Assembly: GCA_015179025.1 (NCBI GenBank)
Contig: WHUX01000039.1
Location: 1 to 64,000, forward strand
DNA: 64,000 nt
Source of the DNA: Terfezia claveryi
Taxonomy: Eukaryota; Ascomycota; Pezizomycetes; Pezizales; Pezizaceae
Direction: 5' to 3'
Shown here: positions 12,151 to 22,187 of the stretch, piece after piece
Layout of the letters: the number at the start of each line of letters is the position of its first letter
How positions within the stretch are numbered: the first letter of the stretch is position 1
Made by a program: the position numbers and the translations under genes
Notes under the pieces: model-generated
Told to the model about the DNA's origin: nothing
What the model saw: only the letters and a program-made list of their open reading frames with translations
The model's database searches: none

Positions 12151-14066
12151 GTTCTGGTCCGTTCCGGGATCCGAGCCATACCGGTATGGACTGGATATCG
12201 CAACGGACTAGGCCGTTACGGGATTAAATTGTTCAATGTTACGGATAGCAACAAGGATTTACCACAACACCACAGCGGCCACAGTGACATTAAAAGTACT
12301 AAATAGGGACATATCCGATATGAAGGTAATTTTGTTAAAGAATATCGGAGATAACATAAGTGACCTATCGAAGAAAATACTCAGTAGAGGTATACCCGAA
12401 ATGAAGGTTATTATGTAGAGAAACCTTAGTTCAAAGAACAAGAAGTTGTAGCATGCGCAATAGTAGCCTTTAAAGATCATGATACCATAACTTCTTTGCA
12501 ACAAACATAAGTATTTTAACCATTGCTTTACTTAATTACACTCTTACCAGTCTCTACAATATTACACTCTTACCACCAGCGGAAGCATGCAAAACACCAT
12601 TATCTAGAGCCAGCGGAAGCATAAATTGCATGCATATATAGAGGCCGAAAAGCCATCATTTCTATATGTTTGTCTTCTCATTCATTTCCCATATATGGGT
12701 ATTTCCTCCTTTGTGCTAGGTTTTCCCAATTGCAGGAGGAGCCCCAACCGACGCGGTGGGATGATTGTAGGTAAGACATGTAATCTGGTTTTAAGACAGC
12801 GCCAGTTGATCCAATGGCTGGTGGCAAGACACGGCAAGTCCCTATTTCCAAGGTGTGCCCGGCTGGGACTTAGAGCTTTTCTCCTGTTCATTCCTTCCAA
12901 ATAATTTTGCTCACTCAATTCTACCTGGTTTGCTTGCTCATTTTCTTGCTCATTTTCTCGCTTATTTGCTCGCTCATTTTCTTGCTAATTTGCTTACTCG
13001 ATTCTAGGCTGATTTGCTCGCTCGATTGTATGCTGATTTGCTTGCTTGATTCTAGGCTGATTTGCTCGCTCGATTATATACTGATTTGCTCACTCGATTA
13101 TATGCTGATTTGCTTGCTTGATTATATGCTGATTTGCTCGCTCGATTCTAGGCTGATTTCCTCGCTCAATTATATGCTGATTTGCTCACTCGATTATATG
13201 CTGATTTGCTTTCTCGATTATATGCTAATTTGCTCGCTCGATTATATGCTGATTTGCTTGCTCGATTATATGCTGATTTGCTCGCTCGATTCTAGGCTGA
13301 TTTCCTCGCTCGATTATATGCTGATTTGCTCGCTCGATTATATGCTAATTTCCTCGCTCGATTATATGCTGATTTGCTCGCTCGATTCTAGGCTGATTTC
13401 CTCGCTCGATTCTATGCCAGTGGTGATTTCCTTGCTCAATTCTTTGCTGATTTCCTTTCTCAATTCTAGGCTGATTTGCTTGCTCAATTCTACGCTGGTT
13501 TGCTCGCTCATTTTCTCGCTAATTTGCTTGCTCGATTGTATGCTGATTTGCTCGCTCGATTGTAGGCTGATTTCCTCGCTTGATTCGGTGATATCCTTGC
13601 TCAATTCTCTACTGATTTCCTCGCTCAATTCTAGGCTGATTTCCTCGCTCGATTCTAGGCTGAATTGCTTGCTCAATTCTAGCGGATATCCAGGTTAATA
13701 TGGACAGTGAATTGCAGGCTCATATGCACGGTGAATCTAGCATTCTAGGGACGCGGATGTGAAGGCTGGTATAGATGGGGGTTTTGGGGTGCAGCGTGTT
13801 AGATAGCCTTATTAGATAATCGTAAGAATAAAATGGATTATTTCAAAATGCATATAATGCAGATGAACTACAAGAACAAGCGCGGTAGCGCGGGCACGGA
13901 CCAATGAATCTAGGAATATGGCATCAAATGATTTACGTTGGTTAGGCCAAATAAGTTGGGTGTGCGTAAGGAAATATAAGAAGATATGAATATTTATGCC
14001 ATCCCGGAACGGCCTGGGTAATCTTGCAATCTCGCAATAGCCTGGAATCCCGGAACGGACCAGAAC
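12151..14066. mobile_element. element H: TIR element nested in C
   Basis: 1,916 bp bounded by near-perfect terminal inverted repeats: left GTTCTGGTCCGTTCCGGGAT, and the exact complement of that sequence followed by one mismatch at the right end (about 14045-14066). A second, weaker inverted match lies inside (GGCCGTTACGGGAT near 12209 against GGCCGTTCCGGGAT on the other strand near 14010). Both flanks are (TA)n, so a target duplication cannot be resolved. It divides the AT-rich array of C, so it arrived after C had formed. No transposase motif was recognised; the interior is a minisatellite plus unassigned sequence. Confidence 0.75.
12907..13690 (+). repeat. 24-bp minisatellite inside element H
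   Basis: About 30 copies of a unit close to CTGATTTGCTCGCTCGATTA plus TATG. Because 24 is divisible by three, the array is open across its length in one plus frame (263 codons, an LICSLDYM repeat) and partly in a minus frame (a SSEEISLELSEQ repeat). I regard these frames as by-products of the repeat, not as genes. Confidence 0.92.
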
Positions 14067-15065
14067 ATATATATGCGAGAAACTCATGCTTTTCGAGGCT
14101 TCTAGATATATATGCGAGAAACTCATGCTTTTGAGGCTTATTAGTATATATGCGGGAAACTCGTGCTTTGGAGATATATATATATATATGCGAGAAACTC
14201 GTGCTTTTGTGACTTATATATATATATGCGAGAAACTCGTACTCTTGAGGCTTATTAGTATATATGCTGGAAACTTGTGCTTTGGAGATATATATATATA
14301 TATATGCGAGAAACTCATGCTTTTGTGACTTATATATATATATGTGAGAAACTCATGCTTTTCGAGGCTTCTAGATATATATGCAAGAAACTCATGCTTT
14401 GAGACTTATATATATATATATGCGAGAAACTTATCATTAGTTTCATCTGGAAGCCTCGAAAAGCATGAGTATATATATAAGTCTCAAAGCACGAGTTTCT
14501 CGCATATATATATATATATCTCCAAAGCACAAGTTTCCCACATATATACTAATAAGCCACAAGAGCACGAGTTTCTCGCATATATATATATAAGTCACAA
14601 AAGCACGAGTTTCTCGCATATATATATATATATCTCCAAAGCACGAGTTTCCCGTATATATACTAATAAGCCTCAAGAGCATGAGTTTCTCGCATATATA
14701 TATATAAGTTACAAAAGCACGAGTTTCTCACATATATATATATATATCTCCAAAGCACAAGTTTCCCGCATATATACTAATAAGCTTCAAGAGCACAAGT
14801 TTCTCGCATATATATATATAAGTCACAAAAGCATGAGTTTCTCGCATATATATATATATAAGTTACAAAAGCACGAGTTTCTCGCATATATATATATATA
14901 AGGCACAAAAGCACGAGTTTCTTGCATATATATCTAGAAGCCTCGAAAAGCATGAGTATATATATATCTCCAAAGCACGAGTTTCCCACATATATACTAA
15001 TAAGCCTCAAAAGCACGAGTTTCTCGCATATATATCTAGAAGCCTCGAAAAGCATGAGTTTCTCG
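14067..15065. repeat. palindrome centre of C: inverted AT-rich tandem arrays
   Basis: 14067-14440 carries the array in the left-arm orientation (GCGAGAAACTCATGC units). At about 14440-14450 the orientation flips (CTGGAAGCCTCGAAAAGCAT), and 14450-15065 carries the same units as their complement (GCACGAGTTTCTCGCATATA). The two halves could pair over hundreds of bases with almost no loop. Confidence 0.9.
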
Positions 15066-15409
15066 CATAAACAAGTCCATATTTACAAGCCTGCTATGAG
15101 GGCTCCTCTTCCATACCTATTACCCACTTCGGTAATCACATGGCTGGCGGGCATATGTGGCATGAAACATGCATGTACTGATCTGTCACACCAGCGTATG
15201 CCAATCTGCCTTCCTGCCAATCACAAATATTTGTCGGCCGTGTCAACCGAAACATATTTCCAGGCATGCATGAACGAATATAACACAAGAGCACGTGCGC
15301 CCCCTCTTTGCACAGGTAACTCAACCAGCCAGTCGGCGGCAGGTCAAGCTGAGGTTAGGACTCCCCCAGTGCACTCTTGAGATATCCCCCATCTATATGC
15401 GGAGACATA

Positions 15410-16260
15410 GCTAGCTAGGTACGTGAACTCGCCAGAAAACCAGTGGACTCTATATGAATGTATAGCTAATTGCTCTTAGGACTCCGCCAGTGCAGTTCCG
15501 ATATATCCCCAATCTATATGCGTAGACACAGGCATAGCTAGGTACGTGAACTCGCCAGAATACCAGCGGACTCTATGTGAATGTATGTCTAATTGCTCTT
15601 AGGACTCCCCCAGTGCAAGGCATAGCTAGGTATGTGAACTCGCCAGAAAACCAGCGGACTCTATGTGAATGTATAGCTAATTGCTCTTAGGACTCCGCCA
15701 GTGCAGTTCCGATATATCCCCAATCTCTATGCACAGACACAGGCATAGCCAGGTACGTGAACTCGCCAGAAAACCAGCGGACTGTATATGAAGGCATAGC
15801 TAATTGCTCTTAGGACTCCCCCAGTGCAAGGCATAGCTAGGTACGTGAACTGGCCAGAAAACCAGCGGACTCTAGCTAATTGCTCTTAGGACTCCGCTAG
15901 TGCAGTTCCGATATATCCCCAATCTATATGTGCAGACACAGGCATAGCTAGGTATGTGAACTGGCCAGAAAACCAGTGGACTCTATGTGAATGTATAGCT
16001 AATTGCTCTTAGGACTCCGCTAGTGCAGTTCTGATATATCCCCAATCTATATGCGCAGACACAGGCATAGCCAGGTACGTGAACTCGCCAGAAAACCAGC
16101 AGACTGTATGTGAAGGCATAGATAATTACTCTTAGGACTTCGCAAGTGTACTCCTGAGATATTCCCTATCTATATGCGCAGACATACCTAGGTACATGAA
16201 CTCGCCAGCAAATCTACAGACTTTATGGGAATGCATAGCTAATTGCTCTAGTAATAGGCA
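15410..16260 (-). repeat. about 123-bp tandem repeats, right arm of C
   Basis: Complement of the left-arm array: repeated blocks with GTGAACTCGCCAGAAAACCA and CTAATTGCTCTTAGGACTCC, about seven units, some shortened to about 60-90 bp. More units than the left arm, so the arms have drifted by unit gain or loss. Confidence 0.88.
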
Positions 16261-16974
16261 TTGCTCATGGCAGTGGATGACTACATCAGCCAGCAATTGG
16301 GTAGCTCTAGGTATGTGCAGTCTCGCGATATCAGCATTCTGTTGTTAATAGCTATATAGATATTATTAGATCAAAGCACGGCGATAACGACTATGCAGAC
16401 GGCTCAGATCAGGGAACCGCTAGGATTTTTGGAGGCATATGCACAGGATGAGTTCAAGTGGGATGCATGAGAGAATGGTTCGTTTGAAGTGCATCTATAG
16501 CTTAGCTATGTATATAGAAATTCAAACATACATAGTTCTTGCAATGTATAGCTGCTATTACCTTCATGCTCCGAGTGCACACAGTGGTCCACCTATCAGG
16601 TAGTTGTGCCAGGGCATGGATGTACACATACACCACGGTGGCATCTCAGAACACAAGGCGCCAGGGTGGTACCTTGGAAGATATGGCGCCCGAGCGACAC
16701 AAGGGCTAAGGTTCCTAGGGTGCACAGCTAGAAGAGGGCAATCGTCAGGGCGCCTGGTAATGGTGTTGTGGCATCGGGGTTACCTGATGCACAAGGTGGG
16801 TCAGGTAGAAGATAGTCCGTCAGGGCGCCGGGAGCAGGCATTGCGGTACAGAAATATATATCCTGATGTGCCAGAAGTGGCGTCGGGGCGACCTAACGCA
16901 GAGGGCAGGAGAGGTACAAGGTGGTCCATTAGGGCGCCTGCAGGGGGCGTTGCAGTACAGAAATATCTATCCTG

Positions 16975-18190
16975 ATGAAGTACATCTTTCAGGATTTTTA
17001 TAAGCAGGTTGAACAATTTGTGAGGAGTTATGAAACCTGTCAAATCACCAAAGGATCCATACAGAGACCCCCTGGATTCCTTACTCCTCTGAATGTACCT
17101 ACTAGGCCATGGAGCAGTATGGCTATGGATTTTCTTAGTATGGAACCTGCTATAATTTTATGTACTGAATTTACTCTTGGTTACAGAACTCCTAAAGATG
17201 ACAAGCCTCACATATTGTTATTTCATAAGTTATTAGTCATGACTGACAGGCATTCTGATTTCACATTTTTGTTACCTGTTGCAGACAATGTTGATACATT
17301 AGGGGTTATTGATATCTTTGAAAGATTTATTAAGCCTAATGTGGGATTTCCTTATGAAATTGTTTCTGACCAAGACCCCTTGTTTATGTCCACTGTTTTT
17401 CAAGATTGGATGCAGAAAAATGGAATTATGTATAAAGCATCTTCTACATATCACCCCCAAACTGATGGGATAAGTGAAAGGAAGAATAGGACAATTATTC
17501 CTATGTTTGCAGCTAAGAAGCTGGAGCAAGGATTGAATTGGGTACAAGCCACACCTTCTGTTCAAACAGAGGTGAATGTAAGAGTTAGTACTACAAGAGG
17601 ACTTTCCCCCTTTTTTACCAAGCTAGGATACCAGCCTAATTTGTCACCACCTATCCTACCTCACCCAATTCCTACCTATTCAAACCCTACAACCAGATTT
17701 TACCAGGTTGCTGAAAACCTTACCAAAGCAAAAAGGGACCAAATTCAGCAAGCCAACAAACTCCCCTGATTACCAAATCAATGATCAGGTGATGCTATCA
17801 ACAAAAAACCTCCCAGCAAGGTACCACTCCTCCAAACTATCCCCAAAATGGATAGGCCCCTTCACTATTACCAAATATTCACCATGGAGTCAAAATGCTA
17901 AACTTGACTTCACTGACTTCCCTGACCTCAATAATATCAACAATTCCTTCCACACCTTACTTCTCAAACCCTTCTTCCCTAATCCAATACAACTGTTCCC
18001 CTCTAGAACTCTGGAACAACCAAGACCAGTTAAGGAAGACAGGTATGAGGTAGAAAGAGTTTTGGAATTTAGGTCACAACCTAGAACAGGGAAGCTGCAG
18101 TACAAGGTGAAATGGAAGGGATGGCCTCATAAATTTGATGAGTGGGTATATGCTGATGGTGTTGATGAGTCATTGAAAAAACAATTCTAG
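16975..18190 (+). pseudogene. gypsy B integrase core and chromodomain
   Basis: Resumes the B integrase after element C. The first frame (16975-17769) gives YKQVEQFVRSYETCQITK (the CC half of the HHCC zinc finger) and the catalytic triad in MAMDFLSME, SDQDPLFMS and DGISERKN. A segment of about 25 residues between DFLSMEP and VMTDRHSDF is longer than in A and D. A shift near 17710-17770 moves to a second frame that gives the VMLSTKNLPARYHSSKLSPKW block and a chromodomain, RYEVERVLEFRSQ with GKLQYKVKWKGWPHKFDEW, at about 18040-18150, ending at 18190. Chromodomains guide such integrases to heterochromatin. The frameshift and the element C insertion make the copy inactive. Confidence 0.92.
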
Positions 18191-18274
18191 TTGACTGGTA
18201 GTAAGTAAGCAACTTACAAAAAAAGAAAGGTTGGTGAGAATAAGCTTGGCAAGAATAAGACAAGGAAAGAAACC

Positions 18275-18529
18275 TTGGAAATGATTAATAATGAAAGAAA
18301 GAAAGGCCTTGCTACCCCTGTTTCATCCAATGCAGTCAAGATTGACAAAGGTAAAGGAAAAGAGTTGGACATACCCCAGTTAATGCTTAAATATTTCTTT
18401 GCTCAGAAAGTTGTTGATAAGGATTTCAAGGAAGGATATGACAATGTCAGGTATGATACTGGAGCTAAAGGTAGTAGTTCCTACAAGGATAGGAACAATA
18501 GGTATTATGGGTTGAATGTTGACTACTAA
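18275..18529 (+). pseudogene. gypsy B pol C-terminal basic tail
   Basis: An 84-codon frame after the chromodomain stop, rich in Lys, Asp and Tyr (NERKKGLATPVSS, DKGKGKELD, SSYKDRNNRYYG). No family recognised. It may be the decayed end of the polyprotein, since it fills the space up to the polypurine tract. Confidence 0.4.
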
Positions 18530-18579
18530 TGTATATAACCCATCTCCCCTGTTTATTTCCTAAGATGGAGTTTTTATCT

Positions 18580-18592
18580 AAACAGGGAGGCA
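18580..18592 (+). other. polypurine tract of B
   Basis: AAACAGGGAGGCA stands directly before the 3' LTR, the position and purine bias expected for the plus-strand primer. Confidence 0.6.
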
Positions 18593-19240
18593 TGTAAAGA
18601 AGTGGCTTACTCATACCCTATGACTAACCCTCTCCCTCACAAATGTATTTCTTATGTATTTTCTTACTCAGCAAGCATCTCAAAACATACAACATTCTGT
18701 GTGCTATCTGCCTTGCTAATATTTCACATGCTTTCACATGTTATCATATGCTTTCACATATTATCACATGCTTTCACATGCTTTCACATGTATAAGTCTA
18801 AGTTAAGACTTAACTTATTTTGTACTAGATAGTATTTGGAAGTACTATCTAGAGGATCAGATGATGCTGATCTTTATCACATGTAAGGGTCAGATGATGG
18901 TGCACTGCCTCAGCACTGCCCCAGCACTGCCCCATTGGAAACATATATAGTCCCCTGAATTTCCCTTCAGTTGGACAGATAGTTAGAACTCAGAACATAG
19001 TTAGAGTACAATTAATATAGAAGTTCCACTAGTTAATTTCTAAGTGCTTTTGGCACTCCTATACTACTTTACATATTACAGTAATCTTATGCTACTGGTA
19101 ATAACTTTAATAGTAAGAATAAATAATACACTATTAGTAATCTACTTTGTAGTATACATTACTAGCCTGAGATTATCTGATTAGATAAGATCCTTATTTT
19201 ATCTAATCTGATCTTCCAGTCCCCCATACAACACTTTACA
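18593..19240 (+). repeat. 3' LTR of gypsy element B
   Basis: 648 bp, TGTAAAGAAGTGGC to CAACACTTTACA; about 20 bp longer than the 5' copy because of an extra TATTATCACATGCTTTCACA-type repeat. Differences from the 5' LTR are almost all C/T or G/A. Confidence 0.96.
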
Positions 19241-19245
19241 AAACT
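19241..19245. repeat. target-site duplication AAACT (right copy) of element B
   Basis: Directly follows TTACA of the B 3' LTR and equals 2762-2766. Confidence 0.95.
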
Positions 19246-19744
19246 GGTATATGTTTAAGCTAGGCAAGCGGAGTATGCTAACAGATCACGGTTGCCAGCC
19301 CCCAAGTATCAGCCAGGAGATAAGGTATGGCTCTCCAGCAGGCACTTCCAGACGGAATGGCCATCTCGCAAGCTCGACCATAAGTTTCTGGGTCCATTCA
19401 AGGTAGTGGCCACTGTGGGCACTCATGCCTATCAATTGAGGTTCCCCAAGGACATCAAACGCCACCCGGTTGTATACGTATCGGAAATTGAGCCAGCAGT
19501 TGATGATCCCCTCCCAGGGCAGAAACACCCCCCACCTCCTCCAGTAGTTATCGAAGGTAAAGAGGAATGGGAGGTGGAGGAAGTGCTGGACTCACAAAAG
19601 AGGTATGGGCATCTGCAGTACAAGGTTAAATGGGTAGGGGACAAGGAGGCTACCTGGCAACCCGCTGAGGACCTGGAAAATGCTCAGGATCTGGTCTCCC
19701 TGTTCCATCAGCGATACCCGAGGAAGCCCCGTCTGGTTGAGTGA
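19246..19744 (+). pseudogene. gypsy A integrase C-terminus and chromodomain
   Basis: Continuation of the element A integrase from 2766, in frame apart from a TAA near 19256 at a position that is Gln in element D. The protein reads LPAPKYQPGDKVWLSSRH (the GPY/F-type integrase tail), DHKFLGPFKVV, HPVVYVSEIEPA, and a chromodomain EEWEVEEVLDSQKRYGHLQYKVKWVGDKEATWQPAEDL at about 19563-19680, ending at TGA 19742-19744. It is nearly the same as the copy at 46416-46900 on the other strand. Confidence 0.93.
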
Positions 19745-19939
19745 TCTCCCCATGTCTGAGTTGGGGTTCTTGTCCTTGTTCTTGCTGTTGTTGTTGTCAC
19801 CTACGACGCAGGTAATGGGTCTTTGTTGTTTGGAGTTTGGGGTTCTCGTTATTGCACTTGTTGTTGTTTCCTGTGTTGATTTTCCCAGTTGCTGTGCCCA
19901 GGCCTCCATCGCTGGAGTTCCAGCCTAAAGGGGGGATAG
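19745..19939 (+). other. A 3' untranslated region and polypurine tract
   Basis: About 195 bp between the pol stop and the LTR. AAAGGGGGGAT at 19928-19938 directly before the LTR is a good polypurine tract. This segment is missing from element D. Confidence 0.75.
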
Positions 19940-20515
19940 TGTCACAACCGTGTACTCAGTTGCCCTCGCCATCATCTGCGATCACAGGTGATGAGTTATT
20001 GCCATTGTTGTCTTTGTCATCACCTGCGATCGCAGGTGATGAGTTATTGTTATCGTTACCTTGCTTGGCTTCCGAGATAGGGATCTTGGGAAGCTTATTT
20101 CCCCCATTGCCCTGACAGAATTATGTATATATAGACCTTGTCCCTCGTCTTGTCATTGGATCCCTATCCAACGTCTTATATACCCAATACAGGACCTTGC
20201 TTCTCCCAGTGCTTGTGCACCTCCCTTGTGCACCTCCTTGTCTCGTGAAACAGCTCTGCAGCCACAACTGTCTCCTTCCGACATACGCGGCAACTGCTTC
20301 CGCGTGTCTCTTGCCTCTCGCCCTTGCCCCCCGTCCCAGCCTTCCCCAGTCACACATGTAGCGTTCCTATGTGTGTGTTACTCTAGCCTTGCCCTTGCCT
20401 TGCCCCTAGCCTTTCCCCTGATCACACACGTAGTGCTCCTACGTGTGTCACACCTCATTCCTGTCCTCGCTCCGGCATACCCCTTGGTCGCCTTATCCCC
20501 AGAGCCTTCGTTACA
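19940..20515 (+). repeat. 3' LTR of gypsy element A
   Basis: 576 bp, TGTCACAACCGTGTACTCAG to GCCTTCGTTACA. Family match with the F LTR (23429-23987, TGTAACAACCG) and the D LTR (TGTCACAACCG). It contains a 22-bp perfect palindrome at 20019-20040. RT sequence of the opposite-strand element F begins at the next base, 20516. Confidence 0.92.
20019..20040. promoter_or_regulatory. 22-bp perfect palindrome in A LTR
   Basis: Reads the same on both strands around a central GCGATCGC core flanked by ATCACCT/AGGTGAT. A decayed copy sits about 45 bp upstream, and the F LTR carries an identical palindrome (23941-23962) plus two decayed ones. Position in U3 suggests a binding site for a dimeric factor; this is inferred. 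Confidence 0.6.
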
Positions 20516-21459
20516 CCCTTGGTCTTAGTTAATGCTGTCAATGGTGCCACGATCTTCGAATATCCTAGAATGAACCGGCGATAGAAGTTAGCAAAACCCA
20601 GGAAGGCCTGCACGTCCTTCAGATTGGCAGGGATTTCCCATTCCTGAATTGCCGAGACCTTTGCAGCATCCATTCTGATGCTTTCCGTTGTGATTATCAA
20701 GCCCAGATACTTCACTTCTTGGACGTGGAATTCACATTTCTTGGGCTTGAAGTACAACCCTGCTTGTTCCAGGTTTTTCAGGACTTGTCGGACATGGATT
20801 TTGTGCTCTGCTAGGGTATCCGAATAGATTAGGATATCGTCTAGGTAAGTCATATAGAACACATCCAGGAAGTCTCGTAGGATGTCATTAATAAAGTGTT
20901 GAAAGGAGGCCGGAGCGTTGGTTAATCCGAAGGGTATGACGTTGTACTCAAAGTGGCCGTACTGGGTGTGGAAGGCCGTTTTCTACTCTTCACCTTCAGC
21001 TATTCAGACCAGGTTATATGCTCCCCTCAAATCCAGTTTAGTGAACCATTTTGCCTTAGAGAGCCTGGCTAATGTTTCCTGAATCAGAGGTAGGGGATAC
21101 CTGTTCTTGACCGTTATCTCATTCAGGCCACGATAGTCCACACACAACCGAAGAGAGCTATCGGATTTTTTCACAAATAGCAAAGGGGCACCTGCTGGAG
21201 AAGAGCTATGACGAATGAAGTTCTTGTTGAGGTTTTCCTCCAGGTACTTCTTCAGGGCCTCCAATTCCACTTGGGACATTCCATAGAGAGGGCCATAAGG
21301 GGGAGTTTTTCCTTCGATTAGCAGAATTGTGTGGTCATATGGTCGGTGGAGGGCAAGCTTTTCCGCAGCCTTTTCCGAGAATAGGTCAATAAACTCATGG
21401 TATTCATCTAGGACCATGGACTTCCATTCTTCTTTGGACCTTGTCTTATTGATTTTCAC
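20516..21459 (-). pseudogene. gypsy F reverse transcriptase (cut short)
   Basis: Two pieces in the same family as D. The first (21459-21004) covers [52 protein letters not shown] and [12 protein letters not shown]. After a stop or two near 20985-21000 comes [22 protein letters not shown] and the catalytic [12 protein letters not shown] near 20840. The thumb ends [24 protein letters not shown] and is cut at 20516. Reverse transcribes element RNA in an intact element; here truncated and carrying stops. Confidence 0.92.
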
Positions 21460-21702
21460 GTTTATATTATGTATAGAGAGAGCATGTGCCTTCAGCTTGT
21501 GCCTCCTGGTGAGGTAAGTGAAAGCCCCTGCACCAATAAAGCTAACACTCAGGGGTTTTGGGGAAGCGGGGGATATTGGAAAGACAGGGGGAACAGGAAC
21601 AGAAGCAGGAGGGTTATCAATGTTGATATATGTGGTCTGGTGTACTACCTGGGCAGAGTTCTCTACCGGGGGGGGTAGTGCATATAACCCTTTAATGGCA
21701 GT

Positions 21703-22155
21703 TTATGGAGCACCACAGTGCCTCTTGCAATACCCACTATTGAAAGTCAAGGTGTAAGAGCCAAAGTTAATGGAGATATTATGCATTCGGAGCCAAGGAA
21801 TCCCCAGAACAATGGGGTATTTGAACTTGGTCACAAACATCGGTAGACTCTCCGAATGGTCACCAATGGCGCTGGGCAGGCAAGCAAGATCGGTGATAGC
21901 CCCAGAAGAGATTGGACGGCCATCAATAATATCAAGATAGCGGGGGGTCTTGAGTTTGGCTGTTGATATCGAATTTTTACTGACAAAGGTCTGATCAATG
22001 AAGGCCATTCCCAAAGCACCACAATCTATAAGAGCTGATGTTACCACTGTTTTACCATTGAATTCAATAGTTATTGGTACTACAAAATGCTCGCCAAACA
22101 AGCGAGATTCATCAACAGACATAGATGCAGGAATAGAGAAAGACGACAAAGACAA
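21703..22155 (-). pseudogene. gypsy F protease domain
   Basis: 150-residue frame. ALIDCGALGMAFIDQTFV matches the retropepsin site (D-C-G in place of D-S/T-G, as also in D where it reads ALIDCGASG), and PIVLGIPWLRMHNISI matches the ILGxPWL block. It ends with YCKRHCGAP. Located between gag and RT. The Cys in the catalytic triad is shared by the whole family here, so it is probably a family trait rather than damage. Confidence 0.85.
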
Positions 22156-22187
22156 ATGACCTAATGCAGGTTTCTTGCTAGTATCAG

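Larger units (their letters stand above)
10190..16974. mobile_element. element C: long palindromic foldback-like element
   Basis: Two arms of about 2.3 and 2.5 kb are inverted copies of each other and meet near 14440. The outer 600 bp match in reverse (for example ACAACTACCTGATAGG at about 10460 against its complement near 16600, and the CCTCCAAAAATCCTAGCGG region near 10630 against 16420). Next come tandem arrays of an about 123-bp unit, then about 280 bp of unique sequence, then AT-rich tandem repeats next to the centre. No transposase frame is visible. It interrupts the B integrase. The ends are placed by a tentative 5-bp repeat ATGAA (10185-10189 and 16975-16979) and may be off by some 20 bp. 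Element H sits inside the left arm. Confidence 0.82.
2767..19240 (+). mobile_element. Ty3/gypsy element B, full length, nested in A
   Basis: A 16.47-kb unit bounded by two LTRs (TGTAA...TTACA) and a perfect 5-bp target duplication. About 6.8 kb of it is the inserted palindromic element C, so B itself is about 9.7 kb. Order of coding remnants: gag with CCHC knuckle, protease, RT/RNase H, a zinc-knuckle-rich spacer, integrase, chromodomain and a basic tail. It belongs to a family unlike A, D and F: more AT-rich, different LTR, and a pol with extra CCHC motifs. All reading frames carry stops. Confidence 0.95.

Noticed and set aside
12907..13680. possible CRISPR-like array
   Set aside because: Units are contiguous 24-mers without unique spacers, in a eukaryotic setting; the same holds for 38050-38860 and 58692-58790.
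12907..13698. 263-codon hydrophobic frame that looks like a membrane protein
   Set aside because: It is the translation of a 24-bp tandem repeat; a mirror frame on the other strand is open for the same reason.
14344..14901. 185-codon frame with repeated SFSHIYIY units
   Set aside because: Product of the AT-rich tandem array of element C; no codon bias or start context, and equivalent frames exist on both strands.
10185..16979. ATGAA on both sides of element C as a proven target duplication
   Set aside because: Joining at ATGAA does not restore the B integrase frame, and CCTGATG also occurs inside the element; kept as tentative only.
16604..17043. short frames across the right end of C
   Set aside because: They overlap the C terminal repeat and the B integrase start in other frames; no independent support.
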